Source: an uncultured Clostridia bacterium
Lineage (GTDB): Bacteria; Bacillota; Clostridia; Christensenellales; Aristaeellaceae
Assembly: GCA_946407745.1 (NCBI GenBank)
Contig: CAMJPQ010000003.1
Location: 1 to 64,000 of the forward strand
Direction: 5' to 3'
Length of the DNA: 64,000 nt
Shown: one piece after another, positions 50,371-59,269 of the stretch
How positions within the stretch are numbered: position 1 is the stretch's first letter
Layout of the letters: every line of letters starts with the position of its first letter
The notes under the pieces: generated by a model
Told to the model about the DNA's origin: nothing
What the model saw: only the letters and a program-made list of their open reading frames with translations
Databases searched by the model: none
Made by a program: the position numbers and the translations under genes

Positions 50371-50391
50371 AGATTAGTTAACTTAGCTAAC
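50368..50391. promoter_or_regulatory. Operator-like dyad of toxin-antitoxin operon
   Basis: A 24-bp near-palindrome: GTTAG and CTAAC arms around the perfect core AGTTAACT. It lies just downstream of the toxin-antitoxin -10, where bound antitoxin would block transcription. Confidence 0.6.
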
Positions 50392-50398
50392 CAATTTG

Positions 50399-50427
50399 AT
50401 TATACCTCACAACTGCACCCATGTCAA
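50399..50427 (-). promoter_or_regulatory. Consensus promoter of phd-vapC
   Basis: Minus-strand TTGACA (50422-50427) and TATAAT (50399-50404), both perfect, with 17-base spacing. On the plus strand a weak promoter (TTAACT 50378-50383, TATACC 50401-50406, 17 bases) overlaps it and could drive rhaD. Confidence 0.8.
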
Positions 50428-50462
50428 TCTGCACCCCTGCATTCAAAAAGGAGGTTATTCCC

Positions 50463-51275
50463 ATGAAAGACATTCTGACCGCGCCGTTTCTGATTGAAAT
50501 GGTGCGCACCACCACCAACATGTACAACCACGGCTGGGACGAGCGCAATGGCGGCAACATCAGCCTGCTGCTGGATGAAAACGAGGTCAGGGACTATCTT
50601 GACACAAGCCGCGTGCTGCGCACCATCCCCACCGGCTTCACTGCGCCGGAGCTGGACGGCAGGTATTTCCTGGTCACCGGCACGGGCAAGTATTTCAAGA
50701 ACGTGCAGTACGCCCCCGACGTAAACCTGGGCATCGTCCGCCTGAAGGAGCAGGGTCAGCAGGCTGACCTGCTGTGGGGCTACAGCGACGGCGGCCAGTT
50801 CACCTCAGAGTTCCCAGCCCACATGATGAGCCATGTGGCGCGGCTGAAGGTCGACCCGAAAAACCGCGTGGTGATGCACTGCCATCCCGCCAACCTGCTG
50901 GCCATGACCTATGTGCACACGCTGGATGAAAAGGAATTCACCCGCACGCTGTGGCAGATGTGCACCGAGTGCATCGTGGTGTTCCCGGAGGGTGTGAACG
51001 TGCTGCCCTGGATGCTGTGCGGCACCAACGAGATCGGCGAGGCCACCGCGGAGAAGATGCTCACCGCGCGCCTGGTGGTGTGGAGCCTGCACGGCATTTA
51101 CGGCGCGGGCAAGGACCTGGACGAGACCTTCGGCCTGATCGAGACCGCCGAAAAGGCTGCGGAAATCTACATGAAGATCGCGCACCTGCCCCGCGTGAAC
51201 ACCATCACCGACGAGCAGATGCACCTGCTGGAAAAGCGCTTCAATGTCAAGGCCCGCGAAGGGTATTTGAGCTGA
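50463..51275 (+). CDS. rhaD: Rhamnulose-1-phosphate aldolase
   Basis: 270 residues from the ATG at 50463, following AAGGAGG. Class II aldolase that splits L-rhamnulose-1-phosphate into dihydroxyacetone phosphate and L-lactaldehyde. NGGNISLLL near residue 30, zinc ligands in VMHCHPANLLAM near 138 (HxH) and SLHGIYGAGKDLDE near 208 (His) are all present. The product aldehyde is handled by the next gene. The gene is separated from rhaB and the isomerase by the antisense toxin-antitoxin pair. Confidence 0.93.
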   Translation: MKDILTAPFLIEMVRTTTNMYNHGWDERNGGNISLLLDENEVRDYLDTSRVLRTIPTGFTAPELDGRYFLVTGTGKYFKNVQYAPDVNLGIVRLKEQGQQADLLWGYSDGGQFTSEFPAHMMSHVARLKVDPKNRVVMHCHPANLLAMTYVHTLDEKEFTRTLWQMCTECIVVFPEGVNVLPWMLCGTNEIGEATAEKMLTARLVVWSLHGIYGAGKDLDETFGLIETAEKAAEIYMKIAHLPRVNTITDEQMHLLEKRFNVKAREGYLS

Positions 51276-51324
51276 AATACCGTATCCCGCCGACGCATTG
51301 CGATAAAAAAGGAGGAGTATTCCC

Positions 51325-52473
51325 ATGGCTTCCCGCATTGTACTGAATCCTGTTTCCTACCACGGCCACGGCGCGATTGAAAACATCGTGCCCGAGCTGA
51401 CCGCACGCGGCTGCAAAAAGGCCTTTGTGGCAACCGACCCGGGCCTGCTGCAGTTCGGCGTGACGCAGAAGGTCACCTCTCTGCTGGACGCAGCTTCCTT
51501 CCCGTATGAAATCTATTCCGACATCAAGGCAAACCCCACCATTGAGAACGTGCAGTGCGGCGTGAAGGCCTTCCAGGCCGCGGGCGCGGACTGTATCATC
51601 GCCGTGGGCGGCGGCAGCGCGATGGACACCAGCAAGGCCATCGGCATCATCGTCAACAACCCTGAGTTTGCAGACGTTCGCTCGCTGGAGGGCGTGGCCC
51701 CCACAAAGAAGCACGCGGTGTTCACCATTGCTGTGCCCACCACTGCCGGCACCGCGGCGGAGGTGACCATCAACTACGTGATCACCGATGTGGAGAAGAA
51801 GCGCAAGTTTGTGTGTGTGGACGTGAATGACATCCCGGAGGTTGCTGTGGTGGACCCGGACATGATGAGCTCCATGCCCAAGGGCCTGACTGCCGCCACC
51901 GGCATGGACGCCCTGACCCACGCCATCGAGGGCTATATCACCAAGGGCCACTGCGCCATTTCCGACATGTTCCACCTGGAGGCCATCCGGCTGATCAGCC
52001 ATAACCTGCGCCAGGCGGTGCAGAACGATCCCGATGGCCGCGAGGGCATGGCCCTGGGCCAGTACATCGCGGGCATGGGCTTCAGCAATGTGGGCCTTGG
52101 CATTGTGCACAGCATGGCGCACGGCCTGAGCGCCCTGTACGATACCCCCCACGGTGTGGCCTGCGCCATCATCCTGCCCTACGGGCTGGAATACAACTGC
52201 CCTGTGGCCGGCAAGCGCTACCGCGCGATCGGCAAGGCCATGGGTGTGGACGGCATCGACGCCATGGATGACGACGCGGCTGCCGCAGCCACCATCGCCG
52301 CCGTGAAGCAGCTGAGCAAGGATGTGGGCATCCCCGCCGACCTGAAGGGCATCCTGAAGGAAGAGGACGTGCAGTTCCTCACCGAGAGCGCCTACGCCGA
52401 CGCCTGCTGCCCGGGCAACCCCCGCGACACCAATGAGAAAGAGATCGCGGCGCTGTACCGCAGCATGATGTAA
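51325..52473 (+). CDS. fucO: Lactaldehyde reductase, iron-dependent alcohol dehydrogenase
   Basis: 382 residues, the usual length. Reduces L-lactaldehyde to 1,2-propanediol with NADH, regenerating NAD during anaerobic growth on rhamnose. GGGSAMDTSKAIG near residue 95 binds the cofactor; metal ligands are in TGMDALTHAIEGY (Asp, His) and MAHGLSALYDTPHGVACA (two His). AAGGAGGAG is upstream and rhaD ends 49 bases before. A strong terminator follows. Confidence 0.9.
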   Translation: MASRIVLNPVSYHGHGAIENIVPELTARGCKKAFVATDPGLLQFGVTQKVTSLLDAASFPYEIYSDIKANPTIENVQCGVKAFQAAGADCIIAVGGGSAMDTSKAIGIIVNNPEFADVRSLEGVAPTKKHAVFTIAVPTTAGTAAEVTINYVITDVEKKRKFVCVDVNDIPEVAVVDPDMMSSMPKGLTAATGMDALTHAIEGYITKGHCAISDMFHLEAIRLISHNLRQAVQNDPDGREGMALGQYIAGMGFSNVGLGIVHSMAHGLSALYDTPHGVACAIILPYGLEYNCPVAGKRYRAIGKAMGVDGIDAMDDDAAAAATIAAVKQLSKDVGIPADLKGILKEEDVQFLTESAYADACCPGNPRDTNEKEIAALYRSMM

Positions 52474-52490
52474 TCCCGCCAAAACAAGCA

Positions 52491-52531
52491 GGCGCCTGTG
52501 CCGGATGATTCCGCGGCACAGGCGCCTTTTC
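52491..52531. terminator. Terminator of rhamnose operon
   Basis: A 12-bp stem (52491-52502 with 52515-52526) followed by TTTTC on plus. It lies 18 bases after fucO and nearly abuts the convergent esterase stop; it may also stop the minus-strand transcript. Confidence 0.85.
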
Positions 52532-52539
52532 AAAGCGTA

Positions 52540-53310
52540 TTATCGGATGTAGCGGTCAATGAAAACCTTTACCTGCTCGTCCCAGAAGGCCCATTCGTGG
52601 CCGGTGTCCGGCTTTTCATAGTGCGTTACCTCAAAGCCCGCTTCTTTGGCGGCTGGCCAGAACTTTTTGTGCTGGTGGTACAGGAAATCGTCCTCGCCAC
52701 AGGCGATATACAGGCGGGGGCGGCGCGGGGCGCTCCTGTCGCGCTCCAGCAGGGCAAACAGGTCGTTGTCACTGCCCGCTACCGCGTCCGTGTCGCCGAA
52801 GATGCGCTGCATGTTGGTCAGCCGCTCGCCAGTGCGGTGGCTCATGTCCGCGATGTCCACCGCGCCGGAGAAGCTGGCCGCGGCGGCATAGCGCTCCGGA
52901 TAGGTCAGCGCGAGCTTCATCGCGCCGTAGCCGCCCATGGAAAGGCCGCACACATACGTGTCCTCCGGCGCCGCGGAGAGGCGGAAAAAGCGCTGCACGG
53001 CATTCGGCAGCTCTTCGGAGACAAAGTCCCAGTAGCGCTCGCCGCAGGCCTCGTTGGTGTAGAAGGAGTGGTTGACCGCGGGCATCACCACGGCCAGATT
53101 GTGCTGCGCCGCGTACCGCTCCACGCTGGTCCGGCGCAGCCAGATGGTGTGATCGTCCGAGTAGCCGTGCAGCAGGTACAGCACCTGCGGCAGCGTGGCT
53201 TCCCCGCCGGCCTCCACGCCGATGCCCATGCTTTTTTCGGGAAGAATGACCCACACGCTGACCTGCACCTGCAGCGCGGTGGAAAAGAAATGCAGATCTG
53301 TGAACGCCAT
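52540..53310 (-). CDS. Esterase of the EstA / S-formylglutathione hydrolase-like group
   Basis: 256 residues from the ATG at 53310 (CAGGAGG upstream). Alpha/beta-hydrolase: nucleophile Ser in YVCGLSMGGYGAMKLAL near residue 125, an Asp in the 175-210 region and His near the end (KPDTGHEWAFWDEQV). No signal peptide. Related gut enzymes remove acetyl or feruloyl groups from plant polysaccharides; that role is an inference from family and neighbours. Its promoter diverges from that of the binding-protein operon. Confidence 0.85.
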   Translation of the reverse strand: MAFTDLHFFSTALQVQVSVWVILPEKSMGIGVEAGGEATLPQVLYLLHGYSDDHTIWLRRTSVERYAAQHNLAVVMPAVNHSFYTNEACGERYWDFVSEELPNAVQRFFRLSAAPEDTYVCGLSMGGYGAMKLALTYPERYAAAASFSGAVDIADMSHRTGERLTNMQRIFGDTDAVAGSDNDLFALLERDRSAPRRPRLYIACGEDDFLYHQHKKFWPAAKEAGFEVTHYEKPDTGHEWAFWDEQVKVFIDRYIR

Positions 53311-53350
53311 GGAAAGCCCCTCCTGTCGGATGCGTTTGAAAGCTGGATTC

Positions 53351-53379
53351 ATTCTATCACACGGTTTCCAAAAGGCCAA
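53351..53379 (-). promoter_or_regulatory. Candidate promoter of esterase gene
   Basis: Minus-strand TTGGCC (53374-53379) and TAGAAT (53351-53356) with 17-base spacing, ~40 bases before the ATG. Confidence 0.45.
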
Positions 53380-53427
53380 CAGCAATTTTGCAGCGCGGCA
53401 GAATCAGAAGACCTGTGCATTTCAGTG

Positions 53428-53456
53428 TTTACAGAAAAGGCAAGTTATGCTATAAT
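53428..53456 (+). promoter_or_regulatory. Promoter of third binding-protein operon
   Basis: TTTACA (53428-53433) and perfect TATAAT (53451-53456), 17-base spacing with a TGC extension. The leader to the ATG at 53575 is ~115 bases and includes the G+C-rich inverted stretch GGGCGGGCGC/GCGCATCCCGCCC near 53530-53550. Confidence 0.7.
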
Positions 53457-53574
53457 TCCATTTACAATATGGAACGGATAAAGGGCATTTCTGCCATGTT
53501 TTGGCGTGTGCCCATATGCCGGTTCAGACAGGGCGGGCGCATCCCGCCCGGGTGATACAGAAGGAGGTTATCCG

Positions 53575-54768
53575 ATGAAAAAGCTGTTTGCTATGGTTCT
53601 TGCCACTGTGATGGTGCTGTCCCTGTGCGCCTTTGCCAGCGCGGACGACTATACCATCCGCATCTACTCCAACTCCAACTCCTCCGAGCGCGTGACCTGG
53701 CTGATTGAGCACGCCAAGGAAGCGGGCTTCAACATTTCCCTGGACGATTCCACCGTCTACAAGGGAGACGCCAGCGCCGTGCAGGCGGCCAACGAAGGCA
53801 AGGATGCCGACATCATCTTTGGCCTGAACGAGGTTCGCTGGAGCCAGCTGGTGGGCGGCGAGTATGAGAACCTGACCGTGATGGACTGGACTCCCTCCTG
53901 GGCGGACAAGGTCGGCGACTTCAAGTTCGACGGCAAGGCCTATGGCCTGGTCATCCAGAACATCCTGATGCTCTACCGCAATGACGAGCTGGGCACCGAG
54001 GGCGAAGTGCTGCATTTCGACCACTGGGCCGACATCATCAACAGCGGCTACACCTGGTACCGCCAGGGCAAGGTGAGCGGCACCACCAACATGAACATCA
54101 ACAACGCCATGCTGTATGCCTTCACCGACCCCGAGTCCCCGGCCGGCGGCATCTCCGTTGAGGGCTGGAAGACCCTGTGGGCCTACTGCGCGGGCGGCAA
54201 CTTCACCGGCGACAGCTACGGCTTCGACCCCCTGAACCGCGGCGACGTGCAGATTTCCACCTTCTACTCCTCCTCCCTGTACGGCAACATCGACGCGGCT
54301 GCAGATTCCTCCGCCAACCCCCTCAAGGGCACCCTGGAGCCCGAAAACTGGGCCCTGGTGGAAATCGACGACGGCACCTACTACATCGCCGAGTACCTTG
54401 GCGTGATGGAGAATGCCAACCGCACCGAGGAGCAGACTGAGACCGTGAAGGCCTTTGCCGAGTGGTTCGGCTCCGCCGAGGTGCAGGCTGCCTGGTCTGA
54501 GGAGTTCGACTCCTATCCCTGCAATGAGGAAGCCGCGACCATGGCCGGCTTTGAAACCGTGCCCCCCATCTACGCCATCAAGAACTGCTCTCTGAACACT
54601 GTGCCCGGCACCGAGATGACCTATGCCGAGTATGTGGGCGCTCACTCCTCCGAGTGGACCAACATCATGACCAACCTGGGCTTCTACTGGCCCGACAACG
54701 CGACCGCTCCCACCGAGCCCGACTGGGACAACCTCGACTGGGCGACCCTGACTCAGGCGGCGCAGTAA
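53575..54768 (+). CDS. ABC-type substrate-binding protein (Fbp/AfuA or PotD class)
   Basis: 397 residues from the ATG at 53575, with AAGGAGG 9 bases upstream; a longer frame begins in the leader. The signal peptide is MKKLFAMVLATVMVLSLCAF with cleavage after ASA (before DDYTI). Its only Cys is preceded by Leu, so it is not a lipobox. The mature protein has the class II binder layout with IRIYSNSNSSERVTWLIEHA and QAANEGKDADIIFGLNEVRW, like iron, thiamine or polyamine binders. It heads an operon with an ATPase and a double permease. Ligand unknown. Confidence 0.9.
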   Translation: MKKLFAMVLATVMVLSLCAFASADDYTIRIYSNSNSSERVTWLIEHAKEAGFNISLDDSTVYKGDASAVQAANEGKDADIIFGLNEVRWSQLVGGEYENLTVMDWTPSWADKVGDFKFDGKAYGLVIQNILMLYRNDELGTEGEVLHFDHWADIINSGYTWYRQGKVSGTTNMNINNAMLYAFTDPESPAGGISVEGWKTLWAYCAGGNFTGDSYGFDPLNRGDVQISTFYSSSLYGNIDAAADSSANPLKGTLEPENWALVEIDDGTYYIAEYLGVMENANRTEEQTETVKAFAEWFGSAEVQAAWSEEFDSYPCNEEAATMAGFETVPPIYAIKNCSLNTVPGTEMTYAEYVGAHSSEWTNIMTNLGFYWPDNATAPTEPDWDNLDWATLTQAAQ

Positions 54769-54792
54769 TCCCTTTTCCCGTCATACCCTTCC

Positions 54793-54822
54793 GGGCGAGC
54801 CTGCACAAGGGCTCGCCCCTTT
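54793..54822 (+). terminator. Intercistronic hairpin after binding-protein gene
   Basis: A 9-bp stem (54793-54801 with 54810-54818) with an 8-base loop, followed by CTTTCG. Between the binding-protein and ATPase genes it probably reduces read-through or protects the upstream mRNA, as at 3154-3189. Confidence 0.6.
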
Positions 54823-54873
54823 CGCAGGGGGCCTTCCGCAGGAGGCGGGCCGCCTGATTCATCTGATTACACC

Positions 54874-54927
54874 CGCACAGTTTGCTCACTGCCTGGCTGC
54901 CCTATTTGTACGGTGTTTCCATGACTT
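54874..54927. repeat. Dispersed intergenic repeat, copy D (diverged)
   Basis: The 54 bases match 44338-44391 at about 39 of 54 positions without gaps, including GCTCAC, ATTTGT, CGG and TGACTT. It ends directly before the ribosome site of the ATPase gene. Confidence 0.5.
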
Positions 54928-54948
54928 GCGTAAAGGAGTGCTGCCCGC

Positions 54949-55947
54949 ATGATTCAGCTGAAGGATATTGTCGTCAAATTCGGCGATTTTGAAGCGCTGC
55001 ACAACATCAATGTCCATGTGAACGAAGGCGAGTTTTTCACCTTCCTCGGCCCCTCCGGCTGTGGCAAAACCACGACGCTGCGCACCATCACGGGCTTTAT
55101 CGAGCCGGTGAGCGGAAGCGTGAGCATGCGCGGACAGGACATCACCCATACGCCGATCGAGAAGCGCAACATCGGTATCGTGTTCCAGTCCTACGCCCTG
55201 TTCCCCACCATGACGGTGAAGGACAACATCGCCTTCGGCCTGAAAATCAAGAAGATGAAAAAGCCGGAGATCGAGGAAAAGGTGCGCGCCATTGCCCGCA
55301 AGGTGGAGCTGGCCGATGAGAAGCTGGAGAAGGCGGTCAGCCAGCTCTCCGGCGGACAGCAGCAGCGTGTGGCCATTGCCCGTGCCCTGGTGACGGAGCC
55401 CGCCATCATCTGCATGGACGAGCCCCTGTCCAACCTGGACGCAAAGCTGCGCGTGCAGCTGCGCAACGAGCTGAAGAGGATGCAGCGGGATTTCGGCATT
55501 ACCACCATCTATGTGACGCACGACCAGGAGGAGGCGCTGACCCTCTCCGACCGCATTGCCGTGTTCAACAAGGGCTACATTGAGCAGATCGGCACACCCA
55601 ACGAGGTGTACAACCATTCCGCCACCGAATTTGTGGCGAACTTCATCGGCGACATCAACCGCCTGGACGCGGAGATTGTGCGCGGGCTGAAGCTGAAGGA
55701 GACGGAGCATCACTTCATCCGCCTGGAGCGGCTGCGCGTCAACCAGGACAAGGGCGACGGCGCGCTGCTGCTGCCGGGCGTCATCGAGAGCCAGGAGTAT
55801 TACGGGCTGTACATCAAATACTACATCAACGCCGGCGGGCAGACCCTCAAGGTCATTGAAAAGAATGACGGCATCAACATCTACCAGCCGGGCGAGCAGG
55901 TCACTCTGGGCATCCATCCGGACGATGTGATGTCCTACCCGGCATAA
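54949..55947 (+). CDS. ABC transporter ATP-binding protein, PotA/FbpC-like
   Basis: 332 residues. Complete ATPase: Walker A GPSGCGKTTTLRTI near residue 36, Q-loop FQSYALFPTMTV near 83, signature LSGGQQQRVAIARAL near 134, Walker B IICMDEPLSNLDAKL near 155 and the switch His in VTHDQEEAL. The last ~90 residues form a TOBE-like domain (LLLPGVIESQEYYGLYIKYY) typical of iron, polyamine and molybdate importers. AAAGGAG is upstream. The permease starts 13 bases after it stops. Confidence 0.95.
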   Translation: MIQLKDIVVKFGDFEALHNINVHVNEGEFFTFLGPSGCGKTTTLRTITGFIEPVSGSVSMRGQDITHTPIEKRNIGIVFQSYALFPTMTVKDNIAFGLKIKKMKKPEIEEKVRAIARKVELADEKLEKAVSQLSGGQQQRVAIARALVTEPAIICMDEPLSNLDAKLRVQLRNELKRMQRDFGITTIYVTHDQEEALTLSDRIAVFNKGYIEQIGTPNEVYNHSATEFVANFIGDINRLDAEIVRGLKLKETEHHFIRLERLRVNQDKGDGALLLPGVIESQEYYGLYIKYYINAGGQTLKVIEKNDGINIYQPGEQVTLGIHPDDVMSYPA

Positions 55948-55960
55948 AGGGGGCGGCGTT

Positions 55961-57847
55961 ATGCAGAAAACAGCGCGGAAGCCCGGATATGATCTGGGCA
56001 CCCTGTGGAAGATTTTCGGCGCGGTGCTGTTTGCCTACCTCTTCCTGGGGTTCATGGTCATCCCCTGCTTCAACACACTGACCTCCGTTTTCACCGCCAA
56101 AGACAGCGCGGGCAACAGCGACCCGCTGGCGGTCATCCGCTTCTTCCTGGCTGGAACCATGCCCGGCTTTGTGTGGAATTCGCTGAAGCTGGCCCTGTGC
56201 CTGGTGGTCACGGTCAATGTGGTGGGCATCTCCATTGTGCTGCTGACAGAATACTTTGACATTAAAGGCGCGAAAATCCTCCGCATGGGCTATATGACCA
56301 CGCTGATCTACTCCGGCGTGGCGCTGGTGACCGGCTACCAGTTCCTGTACGATTCCAACGGCATGCTGACCACCTGGCTTTCCGGGCTGTTTCCGGACAT
56401 GAACAAGCAGTGGTTCTCCGGCTTCAGCGCGGTGCTGTTCACCATGACCTTCGCCTGCACCAGCAACCATGCCCTGTTTTTGCGCAACGCCATACGCGGC
56501 ATCGACTACAACACGGTGGAGGCCGCCCGCAACATGGGCGCCAGGCCCTTCAAGGTGCTGCTGCGCGTTGTGATGCCGACGCTCCTGCCGACACTGTTCT
56601 CCCTCACGGTGATGACCTTCATTACCGGCCTGTGCGCCATGTCCGCGCCGACACTGCTGGGCTACAACTCCATCAACCCGGAGATTGTGCGCCTGGCGGG
56701 CTCCTCCACCGCGGACGAGGCCTTCCCGCAGGCAAGGGCCGCGCTGCTGTCGGTCATACTGGCGATGTTCACCATTGTGCTGCTGACCATACTGAACCAC
56801 TACGAGCGCAAGGGGCATTACCTCTCTGTGAGCAAAACCAAGGCCAAGCTGGTCAAGCAGAAGATACAGAACCCCGTGGCCAATGTGCTGGCCCACATCT
56901 ATGCCTATGTGCTGTTCCTCATCTATATGACCCCGGTGGTCATGATCATACTGTTCTCCTTCCAGAACTACCCGGCCATCCGCTCCAAGACGCTGAACAT
57001 CGGCGAATGGTCGATCATCAACTACTTTGGCAGGCAGGACTATGAATACATGACCTCCCGAGGGAAGCTGAAAACGCGGACGGGCTCCATCTCCGGTGTG
57101 TTCTCCAACGCGGACACCATCGGCGGCATCCGGCTCAGCTTCATCCTCTCCGCCGTGGCGGCCGCGCTGGCCTGCCTTATTGTGGTGGTGGCGGTAAACT
57201 ACATTTTCAAGAACCGCAGCAAAAAGCGCGGCGCGGCGGTGGAGGCCTGCCTGCTGTTCCCGTGGCTGCTGCCCACCATCCTGATCTGCTATTCCTACCG
57301 CATCTATTTCAACCAGGAAATCTGGTATGTGTTCGGCAACAACCTGTACTGGCGGGAGAATGTGCGCTTCCTGATCATTATTGCCTATACGGTGGTCAAG
57401 CTGCCCTTTGCCCTGCGCATGATCAAGGCGGCCTTCTACGCGATAGACGACGAGCTGGAGGACGCGGCGCGAAACCTTGGCGCTTCTCCGCTGGTCACCT
57501 TCCTGCGGGTGAAGCTGCCCATTGTGCTGCCCAGCGTGCTGGCGGTGTTTGCGCTGAACTTCAACGCGCTGTTTACCGAATACGACATGGGCGCGACCTT
57601 CCAGTCCTCCTACGGCAAAACCTACGCCATGATCATACAGAACATGACGCTGGAGGAGGGCCGCGAGGGCTACAATGTCAACGCCTCCGGCCGCCGGTGC
57701 GCGTCCACGGTGTTTATCATGCTGGTGTCCGGCATCATCCTCTACCTGGTGTACGGCGTGGGCGCGCGTGACCTGGGCGAGCGGCTGGAGAGGCGCAAAA
57801 AGTGGAAACAGCGCTTTGCCCGCCTCAGGGGCAAAAAAGCAGCCTGA
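55961..57847 (+). CDS. ABC transporter permease, fused double-domain (FbpB/ThiP-like)
   Basis: 628 residues with two permease halves, about six spans each, in one chain, as in FbpB and ThiP. Coupling loops are near residue 188 (VEAARNMGARPFKVLLRVVM) and 500 (EDAARNLGASPLVTFLRVKL). The C-terminus is strongly basic. It completes the importer with the genes at 53575 and 54949. Iron(III), thiamine or a phosphonate are possible substrates; sequence alone does not decide. Confidence 0.92.
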   Translation: MQKTARKPGYDLGTLWKIFGAVLFAYLFLGFMVIPCFNTLTSVFTAKDSAGNSDPLAVIRFFLAGTMPGFVWNSLKLALCLVVTVNVVGISIVLLTEYFDIKGAKILRMGYMTTLIYSGVALVTGYQFLYDSNGMLTTWLSGLFPDMNKQWFSGFSAVLFTMTFACTSNHALFLRNAIRGIDYNTVEAARNMGARPFKVLLRVVMPTLLPTLFSLTVMTFITGLCAMSAPTLLGYNSINPEIVRLAGSSTADEAFPQARAALLSVILAMFTIVLLTILNHYERKGHYLSVSKTKAKLVKQKIQNPVANVLAHIYAYVLFLIYMTPVVMIILFSFQNYPAIRSKTLNIGEWSIINYFGRQDYEYMTSRGKLKTRTGSISGVFSNADTIGGIRLSFILSAVAAALACLIVVVAVNYIFKNRSKKRGAAVEACLLFPWLLPTILICYSYRIYFNQEIWYVFGNNLYWRENVRFLIIIAYTVVKLPFALRMIKAAFYAIDDELEDAARNLGASPLVTFLRVKLPIVLPSVLAVFALNFNALFTEYDMGATFQSSYGKTYAMIIQNMTLEEGREGYNVNASGRRCASTVFIMLVSGIILYLVYGVGARDLGERLERRKKWKQRFARLRGKKAA

Positions 57848-57878
57848 TATTCATTACTATTTGGGAGGAAAAGGGAAA

Positions 57879-59246
57879 ATGTCTCAGAAAAAAACGCTCA
57901 CAACAGGCAAGGTGTGGTGCTTTGCCGTCGGTCAGTTTGGCTGGTCAGTGCTGGCTGCGCTCATTTCCTCGTGGCTGGTCAGCTACTATCAGCCGGATGT
58001 GGCCACCCAGCAGGCCGGGCAGCCGATTTTCATTCCCCAGGGGCTGGTGATACTGGGCGTTCTGACCATACTCGGCGCGATTACAGCCTTTGGCCGCATT
58101 TTCGACGCGGTCACCGACCCGCTCATTGCTTCGCTGTCTGACCGGTGCAAGAGCAGGGACGGCCGGCGCATTCCCTTCATGCGCGCGGCGGCGGTGCCCT
58201 TCGCGGCCACCTGCGTGCTGACCTTCTGGTCGCCCGTGAACGGGGAGAGCTGGGTGAACGCGCTGTTCCTTTTCCTGATGCTGATGCTGTTCTACTTCTT
58301 CATGACCATGTACTGCACCCCGTACAACGCGCTGATACCGGAGCTGGGCGCGGACCAGAAAACCCGCATGAACATTTCCACCTCCATTTCTTTCACCTAC
58401 ATCGCGGGCATGGCGGTGGCCTATCTCGCGCCGGTGATCTGGGGCGCGCTGGAGGGCGTGACAGGCGACCGCGTCACTGCCATCCGCATCACCTTTACCG
58501 TGATCGCGCTGCTGGGCTGCGTGTGCATGTTTGTGCCGGTATTCACCATCCGCGAGCGGGACTATGTGGACATTGTGCCCTCTCAGTCCACGGCCCTGCG
58601 CTCGCTGACGGCCACCTTCAGGAACAGGGATTTCCGCGTGTTTGTGGCATCCGACATCGCGTATTTTCTGGGCCTGACCATGTTCCAGACGGCGCTGCCG
58701 TTCTTCGTCACCTCGCTGCTGAAGCTGGATGAGAGCTATTCCACCCTGTTCTTTGTGCTGATGACCGCGCTGTCCGTGGTGTGGTACATCCCCGTGAACA
58801 AGCTGACGCCGAAATTCGGCAAGCGGAAGATCATCCTGGTGGCCTTTGTCATCTTTACCCTGGCGTTTGCCTTCACTGCCTTCTTCGGCGAAGGGCTGCC
58901 CATCCCCGCCATGGTGCAGGGCATTGTGCTGTGTGTGCTGGCCTCGCCCGCGCAGGCGATTTTCGGCATCCTGCCCCAGGCCGTGGTGGCGGACATCGCC
59001 GAGTGCGACGAGAAGGAAACCGGCGAGAACCGCAGCGGCATGTTCTTTGCCGCGCGCACCTTTGCGTTCAAAATCGGCCAGTCTGTGGCCATGATGCTGT
59101 GCACGGCCCTGTTTACCATCGGCCGGGAGGCGGGCACAGGCTACCGCATTACCGCGCTGGCCGCGGCGGCGGTCTGCGTAGTGGGCGGCGTGCTGTTTGC
59201 CATGTACAATGAGAAGAGAGTGTACGCAAAGCTTGGCATTAAGTAA
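57879..59246 (+). CDS. GPH-family (MelB-like) sugar/cation symporter
   Basis: 455 residues from the ATG at 57879 (GGGAGGAAAAGGG upstream). Twelve predicted spans. Features of glycoside-pentoside-hexuronide symporters: GRIFDAVTDPLIASLSDRCK near residue 72, FFMTMYCTPYNALIPELGAD near 148 and ADIAECDEKETGENRSGMFF near 370. It carries a glycoside with Na+ or H+. It lies 31 bases after the ABC permease and 23 bases before the hydrolase, so it is part of the same operon, an unusual mix with a class II ABC importer. Confidence 0.93.
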   Translation: MSQKKTLTTGKVWCFAVGQFGWSVLAALISSWLVSYYQPDVATQQAGQPIFIPQGLVILGVLTILGAITAFGRIFDAVTDPLIASLSDRCKSRDGRRIPFMRAAAVPFAATCVLTFWSPVNGESWVNALFLFLMLMLFYFFMTMYCTPYNALIPELGADQKTRMNISTSISFTYIAGMAVAYLAPVIWGALEGVTGDRVTAIRITFTVIALLGCVCMFVPVFTIRERDYVDIVPSQSTALRSLTATFRNRDFRVFVASDIAYFLGLTMFQTALPFFVTSLLKLDESYSTLFFVLMTALSVVWYIPVNKLTPKFGKRKIILVAFVIFTLAFAFTAFFGEGLPIPAMVQGIVLCVLASPAQAIFGILPQAVVADIAECDEKETGENRSGMFFAARTFAFKIGQSVAMMLCTALFTIGREAGTGYRITALAAAAVCVVGGVLFAMYNEKRVYAKLGIK

Positions 59247-59269
59247 GAGACTGTGAAGGAGGCTTGCGC

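Noticed and set aside
50290-50400. Insertion sequence remnant around the toxin-antitoxin pair
   Set aside because: No transposase fragment or terminal inverted repeats flank it; only the short dispersed repeat was found.
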